The notes: generated by a model from the letters alone, not told the origin. Positions 23,005 to 32,187 are shown, numbered from the stretch's first letter. The stretch is 64,000 bases of DNA from Paracidovorax oryzae ATCC 19882 (GCF_000687165.1 NZ_JMKU01000007.1:1-64000), one strand, 5' to 3'. Translations and numbers: made by a program.

Positions 23005-25164
23005 TCAGGGCAGGATGCTGGCCGCCCGCGCCTTGGCCACGATCGCGTCGGCGTCGCGGCGCAGCAGCAGGCGCTGCGCCACCAGCCCGTCGGCGGCGCG
23101 GGACACGGCGGCCACGTACCCCGCCTGCGATCCGTACAGCTCCTCCAGCGACGGCCGCCCGTCGCCCGCGGCCAGGCGCGCCGCGCGTGTCTTGTGGAAC
23201 GGGATGAAGCTGCCCGTGAGGTTGGCGAGATCGACGATGCCGGGTGTGGCCACCTCGTTGAACTCGATGCTCGTGCCCAGCGGCGCCTGGGCTTCCACGC
23301 TCTGGATGCCGGCCCGCGACAGCCCGGTCGCCGGATCCACCTGCGGCACCAGGATGGCGTAGTCGCGCCCCACCGTCCGTGGAGGCAGCACCGTGGCGAT
23401 GCCCGATTCGTCCTGCGGAACATATTGCGGACCGAAGTCCAGCAGGGTGAAGCCGTTGTAGCGCGCCTGGTAGCGGAATTCCGGAATCGGTGTCTGCACG
23501 CCTCCCGCGCTCCAGGCCAGTCCCTTCATGGCCGGATAGGCGACCTGGGCCGGGCGCACCAGCGTGCCGTCGGCGATGCGGGGCACCTGGCTGGCCGGCG
23601 GCTCCGTGCCGCGCACCACCCAGTCCTCCAGCGCGAGGAACAGCGCCCGGAAGGTGTCGTTGAAATGCACCACGGTGCCGGCGGGATAGACGGTGCGCGA
23701 GGGTGTGTAGCTGATGCTTTCCACCCCGCCCGCCCCGCCGTGCTGCGTGCTCGCGTAGTAGTAGATGCGTGCATTGGCGGGCTGGGCGATGTCGCGCTGG
23801 CCCTGCGCATCGGTGAGCACGGGCGAGCCCTGCAGCTGCCAGAACTCGGTGCCCGACAGGCCGAGGAAGAAACGCGGGCAGGTGCCGGTCGCGCTGCAGC
23901 GGCGCATCACGCCACCCTCGCGGCCGCTCACGGCATCCACGTAATCCGCCGCCAGGCCGCGCGGCGCCGTCTGCCCGAAGGCCGTGTGGTCGGTGCGCAG
24001 GCCGCCGCCGCCGCCGGGCACGGCGAAGCGGGTGTTGACGTTGGTCTGGCGCGCGGCGACGTGAGCGTAGATGCCGTCGAACACCATGCCGCCGTCCAGC
24101 CGCTGGTTGAAGCCCAGGTGCAGGAAGGTCTTCATGGCATTGCCCGACTGGGACGTGCCCTGCCCGATCACGTGCGTGATGCGGCCCGCCAGCGGATTGG
24201 CCCGGCCATCCGCATCGGCGGCCCTGCCGCGGAAGAAGCCCACGGTATCGCGCAGCGCGGCAAGCCCCACGCCCATGACCTTCGGATCCTTGGCCACATA
24301 GACCAGTTCGTACAGATACTGCGGATCGAACCCGCCGCGCAGGCAGACGCTGGCGGGGCTGGGCGTGCCGGGGAACGGGTTGGCACCGGTATCGCAGGCG
24401 GCGAACTTCCAGTCGGCGGCCGGTATGGCTTCGCGCGCATCCGTCTCGTTGCGGCGGCGCGTGAGCGAATAGCCCGGCTGCGTGTTGTCCAGGCCCGCGG
24501 GCTCGTAGGGAATCATGGTGCCGTTGAAGACGCCTCCGGGCAACGCCATGGCCGCGGCCACGGCGGTGGGCACCAACTCCGTGCGGTACGGGCCGGTGAT
24601 GCTGCTGCCGTCGGCATTGCGGGCCACGGGCACGGTGGCGGTGAGCCGCGCGGGCGAGCTCTTGGGTACGTCGCCCTGCCATGCGGAATAGAGGAAGGTG
24701 TAGCCCCGCTCGAAATACACCGCATCGCCCGGTACGGCCGCCGGATTGGGCAGCGTGAGGATGTTGCCGCGGTTGGGCGCGTCGTAGCGCAGCACGCCCC
24801 CGGCCTTGGACATGTCCTTGGGCTTGAGCAGCACGAAGTCGGCGCTGTACTCCACCATGCCGCGGCTGTTGCGCGGCGCGAGCTGCAGGTCCTGGATGAC
24901 CGCATTGCGCGGATCCGCCGGATCGAGCTCGCCCTGTACCGTGCCGGACACCTTTTCATAGGCGCCCACGCTGCCGAAGCTGCCGGGAAAGTCTTCCGTG
25001 GCGCCGATGGTCAGGCGCAGCTTCGGCACGCCGTCCGCCAGCGGCGGTGATCCGCCGCCACCACATGCGGCCAGCAGCGCGGCCGCCGCGAGCGCCGCGG
25101 CGGCGGACGTGGGAAATGGACGCCGCGGGCGGGCGCGCCGGAAAATGGCTCCGGGAAAATGCAT
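23005..25164 (-). CDS. Exported alpha/beta-hydrolase-domain lipoprotein
   Basis: A 719-aa predicted lipoprotein (lipobox LLAAC followed by GGGGS) belonging to the large alpha/beta hydrolase domain family. The probable nucleophile is in GQGTSQSGNAMKTFLHLGF, a GxSxSG-type elbow. Conserved blocks include VYFERGYTFLYSAWQGD, QTNVNTRFAVPG and FNDTFRALFLALEDWVVRG. Substrates are unknown; related proteins have been annotated as tannase-like. ATG 25164 has GGAG about 10 nt upstream and yields a proper signal. It stands alone between the cytochromes and the Bug receptor. Confidence 0.8.
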   Translation of the reverse strand: MHFPGAIFRRARPRRPFPTSAAAALAAAALLAACGGGGSPPLADGVPKLRLTIGATEDFPGSFGSVGAYEKVSGTVQGELDPADPRNAVIQDLQLAPRNSRGMVEYSADFVLLKPKDMSKAGGVLRYDAPNRGNILTLPNPAAVPGDAVYFERGYTFLYSAWQGDVPKSSPARLTATVPVARNADGSSITGPYRTELVPTAVAAAMALPGGVFNGTMIPYEPAGLDNTQPGYSLTRRRNETDAREAIPAADWKFAACDTGANPFPGTPSPASVCLRGGFDPQYLYELVYVAKDPKVMGVGLAALRDTVGFFRGRAADADGRANPLAGRITHVIGQGTSQSGNAMKTFLHLGFNQRLDGGMVFDGIYAHVAARQTNVNTRFAVPGGGGGLRTDHTAFGQTAPRGLAADYVDAVSGREGGVMRRCSATGTCPRFFLGLSGTEFWQLQGSPVLTDAQGQRDIAQPANARIYYYASTQHGGAGGVESISYTPSRTVYPAGTVVHFNDTFRALFLALEDWVVRGTEPPASQVPRIADGTLVRPAQVAYPAMKGLAWSAGGVQTPIPEFRYQARYNGFTLLDFGPQYVPQDESGIATVLPPRTVGRDYAILVPQVDPATGLSRAGIQSVEAQAPLGTSIEFNEVATPGIVDLANLTGSFIPFHKTRAARLAAGDGRPSLEELYGSQAGYVAAVSRAADGLVAQRLLLRRDADAIVAKARAASILP

Positions 25165-25297
25165 GGCGATGTCTCCAGTGTTGTCGTTGTGGAATGCGCA
25201 AGCTGCCACCAGGAACGCCGGAGTCCAGGCGCAACCGCCCCTGGCGATGCGCGGTGCCATGCGTTCCGGGCGTGAAGTGCCCTGTGCGGGCAGGAGC

Positions 25298-26290
25298 CTA
25301 TTCCGGATCGATCCCGGCGGCCTTGATCACCTTGCCCCACTTCTGCGTCTCGGCCGCCTGGAAGCGGGCCAGCTCGGCCGACGTGGTGGTCCAGGGCTCG
25401 GAGCCCGCGGTGTCGTAGAACGACTTGGCCGCGGCGCTCTGCGTCGCAGCGGTCAGCAGCTCGTTCAACCGCGACACCACGGGGGCCGGCGTACCGGCGG
25501 GCACGTAGGCCGCGAACCAGTAGCCCATGTCGTAGCCCTTGACGCCCGCCTCCTCCAGGGTCGGCACGTCCGGCAGCTGCGCGCTGCGCTTCTGCGTGGA
25601 ATAGCCCAATGCGCGCAGCTTGCCCGACTTGATCTGCGGCACGCCGGTGGAGGTGTCGGTGATCATCATGTCGATCTGCCCGCCCAGCAGGTCGGTGATG
25701 GCGAGCGGATTGCTCTTGTAGGGCACGTGCAGGATGTCCACGCCGGCCAGCTGCTTGAGCATCTCACCGGCCATGCGGCTGGAAGAGCTGCCGCTGCCGA
25801 AGCTCAGCTTGCCCGGGTTCTTCTTCGCGGCGGCCAGCAGGTCGGCCACGCTGCGGTAGGGTGCCCCGGCATTCACCACCAGCACCTGCCCGCCCTTGCC
25901 CAGGCCGGTGACGGGCACGAAATCCTTCACCGGGTCATAGGGCAGCTTGCGGTACAGGTGCTCGTTGGCCGCATGGGTGGTGTTCGTCGTGATGAGCACC
26001 GTGTAGCCGTCCGGCGGCGCCTTGGCCACCGCCTGCGCGGCGATCATGCCGCTCGCGCCGGCCTTGTTGTCCACGACCACGGGCTGCTTCGTGTCGGTGG
26101 TGATTGCCTGCCCCAGGGCGCGCGCGAGCTGGTCGGTGGCGCTGCCGGCGGCGAAGGGCACCACGAAAGTGAGCGGCTTGGACGGATAGGCGGCCGGCTG
26201 GGCCGTGACGGATGCGGCCGTGCCGAACAGGGTAAAGGCGGCTGCCAGGGCCACGCGGCGGCGCGACGGGCGGAAGGCGGAATGGTTCAT
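25298..26290 (-). CDS. Bug-family (TctC) periplasmic solute receptor
   Basis: A 330-aa periplasmic binding protein of the Bug/TctC family, which typically binds carboxylates for tripartite tricarboxylate transporters or as orphan receptors. It has a signal peptide (RRVALAAAFTLFGTAASVTAQ) and the family blocks YPSKPLTFVVPFAAGSATDQLAR, VVVDNKAGASGMIAA, ANEHLYRKLPYDPVKDFVPV and HVPYKSNPLAITDLLGGQID (given in parts). AAGGAG precedes the start. No TctA/TctB membrane genes are near. It lies 52 bp downstream of the AtuA-like genes, so its ligand may feed that pathway. Confidence 0.93.
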   Translation of the reverse strand: MNHSAFRPSRRRVALAAAFTLFGTAASVTAQPAAYPSKPLTFVVPFAAGSATDQLARALGQAITTDTKQPVVVDNKAGASGMIAAQAVAKAPPDGYTVLITTNTTHAANEHLYRKLPYDPVKDFVPVTGLGKGGQVLVVNAGAPYRSVADLLAAAKKNPGKLSFGSGSSSSRMAGEMLKQLAGVDILHVPYKSNPLAITDLLGGQIDMMITDTSTGVPQIKSGKLRALGYSTQKRSAQLPDVPTLEEAGVKGYDMGYWFAAYVPAGTPAPVVSRLNELLTAATQSAAAKSFYDTAGSEPWTTTSAELARFQAAETQKWGKVIKAAGIDPE

Positions 26291-26342
26291 GGTGGCGTTG
26301 TCTCCTTGTGGATTTATGTGGGAACGTGCATGCGCTCCGCCG

Positions 26343-26735
26343 TCAGGGCGGGCCGGCCAGGTGCGGCGCGAGCGCGGCGGGCACCTGCAGGGGCAGGTCC
26401 AGCAGCAGGTAGGCGAGCGCCTTGCCGTGGCTGTCGAGGTTCAGGGAATCGTTCACGCCGCCGTCGAGCACGTCGTCGATCACGAAGTTCATCGCGTGCA
26501 GCTGCGGCAACAGGTAGCGGCGCACGCGGCTCGGCCGGCGCTGGTCGAAGCGGCGCGCGACGGCGCCCTCGGTCACCTGCTCCACCAGCACGTCCCAGAG
26601 CGCCGGATGCCAGGCGATCACGCTGATGTTCGAGCGGTTGCCCTTGTCGCCCGTGCGCCCGTGCGCGAGCCGGTAGAGCGGCACGGCGATGTGCTCGCCG
26701 GAGGCCGCCGCGGCGGCCGAATGCGGAATATCCAT
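26343..26735 (-). CDS. AtuA-associated small protein (AtuA C-terminal-like fold)
   Basis: A 130-aa protein matching the small domain found fused to or next to AtuA (PF23544 type). The signature is VPLYRLAHGRTGDKGNRSNIS followed by VIAWHPALWDVLVEQVTEG and LPQLHAMNFVIDDVLDGGV. It lies 13 bp downstream of the large AtuA-like gene, so the two probably form one enzyme. In Pseudomonas AtuA belongs to citronellol/geraniol utilisation; the biochemical step is not established. Confidence 0.85.
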   Translation of the reverse strand: MDIPHSAAAAASGEHIAVPLYRLAHGRTGDKGNRSNISVIAWHPALWDVLVEQVTEGAVARRFDQRRPSRVRRYLLPQLHAMNFVIDDVLDGGVNDSLNLDSHGKALAYLLLDLPLQVPAALAPHLAGPP

Positions 26736-26748
26736 CGCGTCCGTCCTT

Positions 26749-28101
26749 TCAGTCCAGGAAGTGGTGCCCCGTCGGCACCGACTCGCGCGGCACCAGGCAC
26801 GACACCATGCCCAGGCGCGGCCGCATGGCGGTGCGCACGCCGCCGCCGCCCGCCGGGCCGCAGCAGTACAGGGCCGTGACTTCCCGCACCAGCCGCCGGG
26901 CCGCCGCATGGTCGCGGTGCTGCAGCGCTGCGCGCAGGCGCACGTCGCGGGCGTCGCCCTGGAGCGACTGGTCCATCCAGCGGCTGGCGTCGTCGCCGAA
27001 CACGCTGGTCACGCCGATCAGGTCCAGGCGCAGCGGCGCGACGCCGGCCAGGCGCTCGCGCAGTGTCTCGCCCGCCAGCCGCGCCCGCGCCTCGGCCCGG
27101 GGGCCTGCGTAGGAGATCTCGCCTTCGGCGAACCAGCCGGCCTCGAAGCACACATTCACCTTCAGGGCCGCCGGCCGGGGATGCCCGCGCACGCCCTCGA
27201 GCCGCACGCGGCCCGGCGCGATCTCTTGCACCGTGGCGGCGGTGATGTCCGCCACCACATCGGGTGTGAGATAGGCCGCCGGATCGTGCAGTTCGTACAG
27301 CAGTTGCTCCTTCACCGTACGCTCGTCGATGCGCCCGCCCGTGCCCTCCGGCTTGGACAGCGTGCAGTGGCCGTCGGCATCGATCTCGGCGATGGGATAG
27401 CCCAATTGCGCCATGCCGGGCACGTCCTTGTAGCCCGGATCGGCGAAATACCCGCCGGTGACCTGAGCGCCGCATTCCAGCAGATGCCCGGCCATGGTGG
27501 CGCGGGCCAGGCGGTCCCAGTCGTCGAGCCTCCAGCCGAAATGCGCCAAGGCGGGCCCGACGACGAGCGAAGGATCCGCCACCCGCCCGCACACCACGAT
27601 ATCGGCACCCTCGCGCAGCGCCCCGGCAATCGGCTCCGCGCCGATGTAGGCATTGGCGCTCACCACCGGCTCGGCGGGCAGAGCCGCGCCCAGGGCGCCG
27701 GACAGCAGCGGCTGGTGGCCGCGGCCGCTCAGGTCGTCGCCCTGCACCACGGCCACGCGCGGGCGCCTCAGGCCGAGTTCCGCAGCGAGTTGATGGATGC
27801 GGTGCGCAGCGCCCTCCGGGTTCGCGGCGCCGAAATTGCTCACGATGCGGATGCCGTGCTCCAGGCAGAGCGCGAGCACCGGGCGCAGCAGTTCGTCGAG
27901 CAGCGGTTCGAAGCCGGCCTCCGGGTCCGTCCGGCGGGCCAGTTGCGCAAGGGCCAGCGTGCGCTCCGCGAGCGTCTCGAAGATGAGCACGGCCGGGCCG
28001 CCGCTGCCGATCAGTGCCCGCACCACGGGCAGCGCGGCATCGGTGCGGTCGCCCGAAAAGCCGGCCGCGCAGCCGATGCGCAATATGTCTCCATTCGCCA
28101 T
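26749..28101 (-). CDS. AtuA-like (DUF1446) acyclic terpene utilisation protein
   Basis: A 450-aa DUF1446 protein. Recognisable blocks are LRIGCAAGFSGDRTDAA, IVSNFGAANPEGAA, ANAYIGAEPIAGALREGADIVVCGRVADPSL (in parts NAYIGAEPI and DIVVCGRVADPSL), HLLECGAQVTGGYFADPGYK and KPEGTGGRID. Family members accompany acyl-CoA degradation genes for acyclic terpenes, but no carboxylase or dehydrogenase genes are beside it. Here it forms a set with a small AtuA-type protein, a Bug receptor and a divergent LysR gene, so a carboxylate-degradation role is plausible; substrate unknown. Confidence 0.87.
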   Translation of the reverse strand: MANGDILRIGCAAGFSGDRTDAALPVVRALIGSGGPAVLIFETLAERTLALAQLARRTDPEAGFEPLLDELLRPVLALCLEHGIRIVSNFGAANPEGAAHRIHQLAAELGLRRPRVAVVQGDDLSGRGHQPLLSGALGAALPAEPVVSANAYIGAEPIAGALREGADIVVCGRVADPSLVVGPALAHFGWRLDDWDRLARATMAGHLLECGAQVTGGYFADPGYKDVPGMAQLGYPIAEIDADGHCTLSKPEGTGGRIDERTVKEQLLYELHDPAAYLTPDVVADITAATVQEIAPGRVRLEGVRGHPRPAALKVNVCFEAGWFAEGEISYAGPRAEARARLAGETLRERLAGVAPLRLDLIGVTSVFGDDASRWMDQSLQGDARDVRLRAALQHRDHAAARRLVREVTALYCCGPAGGGGVRTAMRPRLGMVSCLVPRESVPTGHHFLD

Positions 28102-28228
28102 GCGTTGTGGTCTCCTGGGCCCAATGTAGGCGCCGCGGCTTGTTTCGTGAAATAGATTGTTAAGATGGATTCATCCGTTTTTCCGATCAATTCACCGGCC
28201 GCATCCGCCACGCCGCCCTGCCCGACCC
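28102..28228. promoter_or_regulatory. Divergent control region of the LysR and AtuA-like genes
   Basis: This 127-bp intergenic region is locally A/T-richer (about 28140-28200) and must hold both promoters. TTGTTT (28140-28145) and TAAGAT (28161-28166) could serve lysR but with a short 15-bp spacer. GATG-GATT-CATC is a small palindrome inside. I cannot point to one certain LysR box. Confidence 0.35.
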
Positions 28229-29125
28229 ATGCATCTTTCCAGCCGCCACATCGATGCATTCCTGGCCCTGGCGCAGGAACGCAGCTTCACGCGCGCGGCG
28301 GGCCTGTGCCATCTCTCGCAACCGGCGTTCAGCGCCCTCGTGCGCTCGCTGGAGGAAGGCCTCGGGCTGCGCCTGTTCGACCGCAGCACGCGCCATGTGG
28401 AGCTGACGCCGGAAGGCCTGCAGTTCCTGGAGTCCGCGCGGCGCCTGCGCGCGGAGATCGACAGCGCGATCGGCATGGCACGCGATGCGGCGCAGTTGCG
28501 GCGCGGCCGGGTGTCCCTGGCGCTGCTGCCCTCGCTGGCCGCGGGCTGGCTGCCCGGGATCCTGGCCGGCTTCCGGGCCGACCACCCCCGGATCGAACTC
28601 GACATCGCCGACGTGCTGTCCGAGCCCTGCATCGAGCGCGTGGCGTCGGGCCGCGCGGACTTCGCGCTGGCAGCCATCCGCGCCGATACGCCGTCCCTGC
28701 AGGCCGAGCCGTTCTGCAGCGACGGCTTCCATCTCGTGTGCCGCGCCGACCACCCCCTCGCGAAACGCCGTCCCCGCGGCGGCCTGCAGGTGCAGGATCT
28801 CGCACCCTGGCCGTTCGTGCACCTCGCGCGCACCAGCAGCGTGCGCCAGTACCTGGAGGCCGCCATCCATCCCCACGCCATGAACACGCTGATGGAGGTG
28901 GAACAGCTCGCCACCGTCATGGGCATGGTGCGCGCAGGCATCGGCATCAGCGTGGTGCCCACGCTCACGCTCTTCCATTTCTCGCAGCCCGGCCTCGTGA
29001 CGCGGCCGCTGTCGCTGCCGGCACTGACGCGCCAGATCTTCCTCGTGCGGCGCCGCGACCGGGAACTGTCCGTCGCCGCCCGGGAGCTCTATCGCAGGGT
29101 GATGGAATGTCGCCCGGCAATGTGA
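28229..29125 (+). CDS. LysR-family transcriptional regulator
   Basis: A 298-aa LysR regulator. The N-terminal winged helix-turn-helix is clear (HIDAFLALAQERSFTRAAGLCH, LSQPAFSALVRSLEEGLGLRLFDRS). An effector-binding PBP2 domain follows from about residue 90 (RRGRVSLALLPSLAAGWLPGIL, GIGISVVPTLTLF). ATG 28229 begins the family start MHLSSRHIDAF; upstream in-frame codons are not LysR-like. It is divergent from the AtuA-like gene with 127 bp between, the standard layout for a LysR regulator and its target operon. Confidence 0.93.
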   Translation: MHLSSRHIDAFLALAQERSFTRAAGLCHLSQPAFSALVRSLEEGLGLRLFDRSTRHVELTPEGLQFLESARRLRAEIDSAIGMARDAAQLRRGRVSLALLPSLAAGWLPGILAGFRADHPRIELDIADVLSEPCIERVASGRADFALAAIRADTPSLQAEPFCSDGFHLVCRADHPLAKRRPRGGLQVQDLAPWPFVHLARTSSVRQYLEAAIHPHAMNTLMEVEQLATVMGMVRAGIGISVVPTLTLFHFSQPGLVTRPLSLPALTRQIFLVRRRDRELSVAARELYRRVMECRPAM

Positions 29126-29183
29126 GAATGGCCAGCCACAGCCCGTCTTTCGCCCACAGCCAGCACCCAGCACCTCGCCGTCC

Positions 29184-30761
29184 ATGTCCAACGCCCCCCC
29201 GGAACCGCCGTTGCCTTCCGACCCACCGCAGGGATCCGGCCCGGACCGCTCCCTGGCCCTCACCGTCGGCTTCGTCGTCCTGGTGGCCTTGCTGCTCATC
29301 GGCTCGAACGTGTGGCTGGCCTGGCGTGCCCGGCAGGCTGAATGGCAGCAGGCGCAGGTCTTCGCCCGGAACCTGTCCCGGGCCGTGGCGCAGCAAATGG
29401 ACGGCCTCGCCACGGAGGTAGGCCGCGCGCTGGTCTCCATCCAGTACGAACTGGAGCGGGACGAGCTGTCTCCCGAGCAACTGGACGCGCTGCAGCCCGT
29501 GCTGGTCAACCAGGTGTCCCTGGCGGAGCACCTGCACGGGCTGTTCGTTTTCGGAAAAAATGGCGAATGGCTCGTGCACAGTCTGCCGATACCTCCTCCG
29601 GCCGCCAACAATGCGGACCGCGAGTACTTCGTCCACCACCGCGACAATCCCAGCACCCTGACCTACGTCGGCAAGCCCCTGAAGAGCCGGACGACGGGTG
29701 AATGGGTCATCCCGCTGTCCCGCCGCATCAACAATGCCCAGGGCGGGTTCGCGGGCGTAGTGCTCGCCACCCTCCGCGTCCGGTACGTGCAGCAGGTGCT
29801 GCAGGGCTTCGACGTGGGACACAAGGGAGCCATCGCGCTGCTGCGCACGGACGGCACGGTGCTGACCCGCGAGCCCTTCCGTGTGGAAGACCTCGGGCGC
29901 ATGCTGCCGGGTCAGCAACTGCAGCAACTCCTCAGTTCCCGATCGGGTATTTCCGTCATGCCGTCGCCCATCGACGGCGTGGTGCGTCTCGTCAGTTTCG
30001 AGCACGCGCGCAATGTCCCGCTCGCCGTGGCCGTGGCACTGTCCGAGGATGAAATCTTCACGGAGTGGCGCAGGGCCACGGCCGTGCAGTTCGCAGGCAT
30101 CCTGCTCCTGCTCGCCGTGATCGGCCCTGCGGGGGCCTACCTGATCCGCACCGTGAAATTGCGGCGGGATGCCGACCTCCGGCTGCGCACGACCCACGAG
30201 GCGCTGGTCGAGGCGCACGCGCGCATGGAGCACATGGCAGAGCACGACGGACTCACCGGGGTGCACAACCGGCGAGCCTACGACCGGCGCATCCGCGAAG
30301 TGATGGCGCAGTGCCGGCGCTACCAGCGGCCCGTCTCGGTGGTGATGTTCGACGTCGATTTCTTCAAGCGCTACAACGACGCCCTGGGGCACCCGGAGGG
30401 GGACGAATGCCTGCGCCGTGTGGCGCACGCGCTGGCGGGATCGATCCGCCGGCCCGGGGACTTCATCGCCCGCTATGGCGGCGAGGAGTTCGCCATCGTC
30501 CTGCCGGAAACCGATGCGCCGGGCGCTCTGCAGGTGGCCCAGGCCGCCCGCGCCGCGGTCATCGCCCTGCGCCTGCCGCACCCCGGCAGCCCCTTCGGCC
30601 ACGTCACCGTGAGCGGGGGCGTCGCCTGCTGCCCGGGGCTTGCTCCCGAAACGCCGGAAGAACTGCTGGGCCGCGCCGACACGGCCCTCTACGAAGCCAA
30701 GCAGCAGGGCCGCGACAGGATCGTTGCGGCGGGCCACCACCCGTCCGGCGCCGGTGGTTGA
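29184..30761 (+). CDS. Membrane diguanylate cyclase with dCache sensor
   Basis: A 525-aa inner-membrane enzyme predicted to make cyclic di-GMP. Transmembrane helix 1 is at about 25-47, a periplasmic dCache-type sensor domain at 50-300 (DREYFVHHRDNPSTLTYVGK, PLSRRINNAQGGFAGVVLAT), helix 2 at about 303-325, then a GGDEF domain. The catalytic motif GGEEF is at about 432-436, and RPGD five residues before it is an inhibitory I-site, so product inhibition is expected. The N-terminus is Pro-rich. It probably links an extracellular small molecule to surface or motility behaviour. Confidence 0.93.
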   Translation: MSNAPPEPPLPSDPPQGSGPDRSLALTVGFVVLVALLLIGSNVWLAWRARQAEWQQAQVFARNLSRAVAQQMDGLATEVGRALVSIQYELERDELSPEQLDALQPVLVNQVSLAEHLHGLFVFGKNGEWLVHSLPIPPPAANNADREYFVHHRDNPSTLTYVGKPLKSRTTGEWVIPLSRRINNAQGGFAGVVLATLRVRYVQQVLQGFDVGHKGAIALLRTDGTVLTREPFRVEDLGRMLPGQQLQQLLSSRSGISVMPSPIDGVVRLVSFEHARNVPLAVAVALSEDEIFTEWRRATAVQFAGILLLLAVIGPAGAYLIRTVKLRRDADLRLRTTHEALVEAHARMEHMAEHDGLTGVHNRRAYDRRIREVMAQCRRYQRPVSVVMFDVDFFKRYNDALGHPEGDECLRRVAHALAGSIRRPGDFIARYGGEEFAIVLPETDAPGALQVAQAARAAVIALRLPHPGSPFGHVTVSGGVACCPGLAPETPEELLGRADTALYEAKQQGRDRIVAAGHHPSGAGG

Positions 30762-30794
30762 CACCACCGGAAACAGGCCGCTGCCGGGCAACGC

Positions 30795-31808
30795 TCAGCG
30801 ATTGGCGCAGAAGCCGAACTGCAGGCTGGCGCCGGGCTGCAGGGTGCGGTTCCAGGCCGCGCCCTGGGCCAGGAGCTCGTTGCCTGCCTGCGTCACCTGG
30901 GAGTCCCAGGCGTTGTAGACCGTCCCCGCCACGGGGATGCGCACGGCCCAGTCCACCGGACCGGCATTGGGATTGGTGACCATCACGTTCAGGCAATAGC
31001 CCTGGCCCCAGTCGCTGTTGACACTGGTGGCATAGGTGACCGGGCCGGTGGCAGGCGCCGGTGGCGTGGAATCCGGTACGGACCAAGCCGAGCCGGGTGC
31101 GGGCAGAACCGCAGGGAACTGCACGCCCAGCGGAAGCTCGGGACCCACGCTCAGCGGCACGCCGGACACTTCCAGCACCTGGCCGAACACATCGGTGACC
31201 TTCAGGTCGAACGGCCCCGGCCCCATGCCGCCGGGCGCGAGGAAGTAGTTGTACATCTGCCGCTCCAGCGGCACATAGGTGCCGCCCGAACCGGTCGTGC
31301 GATAGGCGAGCGAAGCGACCGCATTGCGCTGGTTGCGCACCTGCAGCGCACTCCACGAAGCACTGGAGCCTTCCTTGAAAACGACGCTCGCCTGCGCATC
31401 GGGGCCCGACACGTAGCGCCAGCGCAGCGAGACGATGCCCGCTTCCAGCGGGGCGATCTGCGCGAAGGCCGGTATGGCCAGGTCCAGCCCGCGCGGCGGG
31501 CAGTCGGGACAGCGGTTGTCCACGCGCACCACCACCTTCTTCGACGTCGCGGGATTCAGCACCTCGAGGTAGGCGCCGCATGCCTGCGAACCCTGGTAGT
31601 CGGCATCGTTGATGGCCACGGTCAACACCTGCTCGGGAAACGGCAGGCTGCAATTGCCACCGCCGCTGTAGCCATAGTTCGTGCCGCGCCCGGTATAGGT
31701 TTCTCCCGGAGTGACTTGCGCAGCGACCGGCAACGCGACCACCAGCGCGAGCCAGCTCAAGGCCCGCGCGCAGCGCCGGCCGAATACGGAATACAGAGAT
31801 TTCGACAT
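30795..31808 (-). CDS. Secreted expansin-like protein with CBM2 module
   Basis: A 337-aa secreted expansin. Order: signal peptide (1-30), a double-psi beta-barrel domain (about 35-130; YGYSGGGNCSLPF, VVVRVDNRCPDCPPRGLDLAIPAFAQI with the Asp of GLDLA, seen in parts), the expansin C-terminal beta-sandwich (about 135-230), a Pro-rich linker (231-255), and a family 2 carbohydrate-binding module (about 258-337) with cysteines in GYCLNV and FGFCANR that would form its disulfide. Bacterial expansins loosen plant cell walls without hydrolysis. GAGG precedes the ATG. It fits a xylem- or tissue-colonising plant pathogen. Confidence 0.9.
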   Translation of the reverse strand: MSKSLYSVFGRRCARALSWLALVVALPVAAQVTPGETYTGRGTNYGYSGGGNCSLPFPEQVLTVAINDADYQGSQACGAYLEVLNPATSKKVVVRVDNRCPDCPPRGLDLAIPAFAQIAPLEAGIVSLRWRYVSGPDAQASVVFKEGSSASWSALQVRNQRNAVASLAYRTTGSGGTYVPLERQMYNYFLAPGGMGPGPFDLKVTDVFGQVLEVSGVPLSVGPELPLGVQFPAVLPAPGSAWSVPDSTPPAPATGPVTYATSVNSDWGQGYCLNVMVTNPNAGPVDWAVRIPVAGTVYNAWDSQVTQAGNELLAQGAAWNRTLQPGASLQFGFCANR

Positions 31809-31933
31809 GGGTCCCTCACAACATGGTGCGGCGCCTGGCGACCATCGCCGGCGTCCGCCGTCGGCCCGGAGGACGAAGCGGTCATGCGCTCCGCCCTGCC
31901 CGGACTCCCATGCCGGTTGTACCCGGGCGGCGA

Positions 31934-32068
31934 TTACCAGGGGATCATGAATACGAAGAGAATCACCGCCAAGGCGATGCCGGCCACCCACAGGGTGCGG
32001 GCACTGGCGAACCGGTTGCGGCTCGAGGACGTGGGGACGGCGCCAGCCGAGTTGCGGGGTGCATTCAT
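31934..32068 (-). CDS. Small single-pass membrane protein, 44 aa
   Basis: A 44-residue open frame with a good GGAG ribosome site about 10 nt before ATG 32068. The first 26 residues are polar (Ser/Arg/Asn-rich) and the last 18 (TLWVAGIALAVILFVFMIPW region) form one transmembrane helix at the C-terminus. I do not recognise a family. It lies between the PhyH-like gene and the expansin gene, all on the minus strand, separated by 119 and 125 bp. Confidence 0.6.
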   Translation of the reverse strand: MNAPRNSAGAVPTSSSRNRFASARTLWVAGIALAVILFVFMIPW

Positions 32069-32187
32069 GGGGTCTTCTCCATTGACGGGTTTTGAGAATC
32101 CCAAGGTAACCTGCCGTGCCCCGCGCCCCGCGTCGGACAAGGCCATGCGCGCGGGTCGCGCAATGCCCCGATGCACCGCAACGCCGC

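Noticed and set aside
22579-25050. 823-codon plus-strand frame over the exported hydrolase
   Set aside because: Antisense of the hydrolase lipoprotein gene, which has a ribosome site, signal peptide and nucleophile motif on the minus strand.
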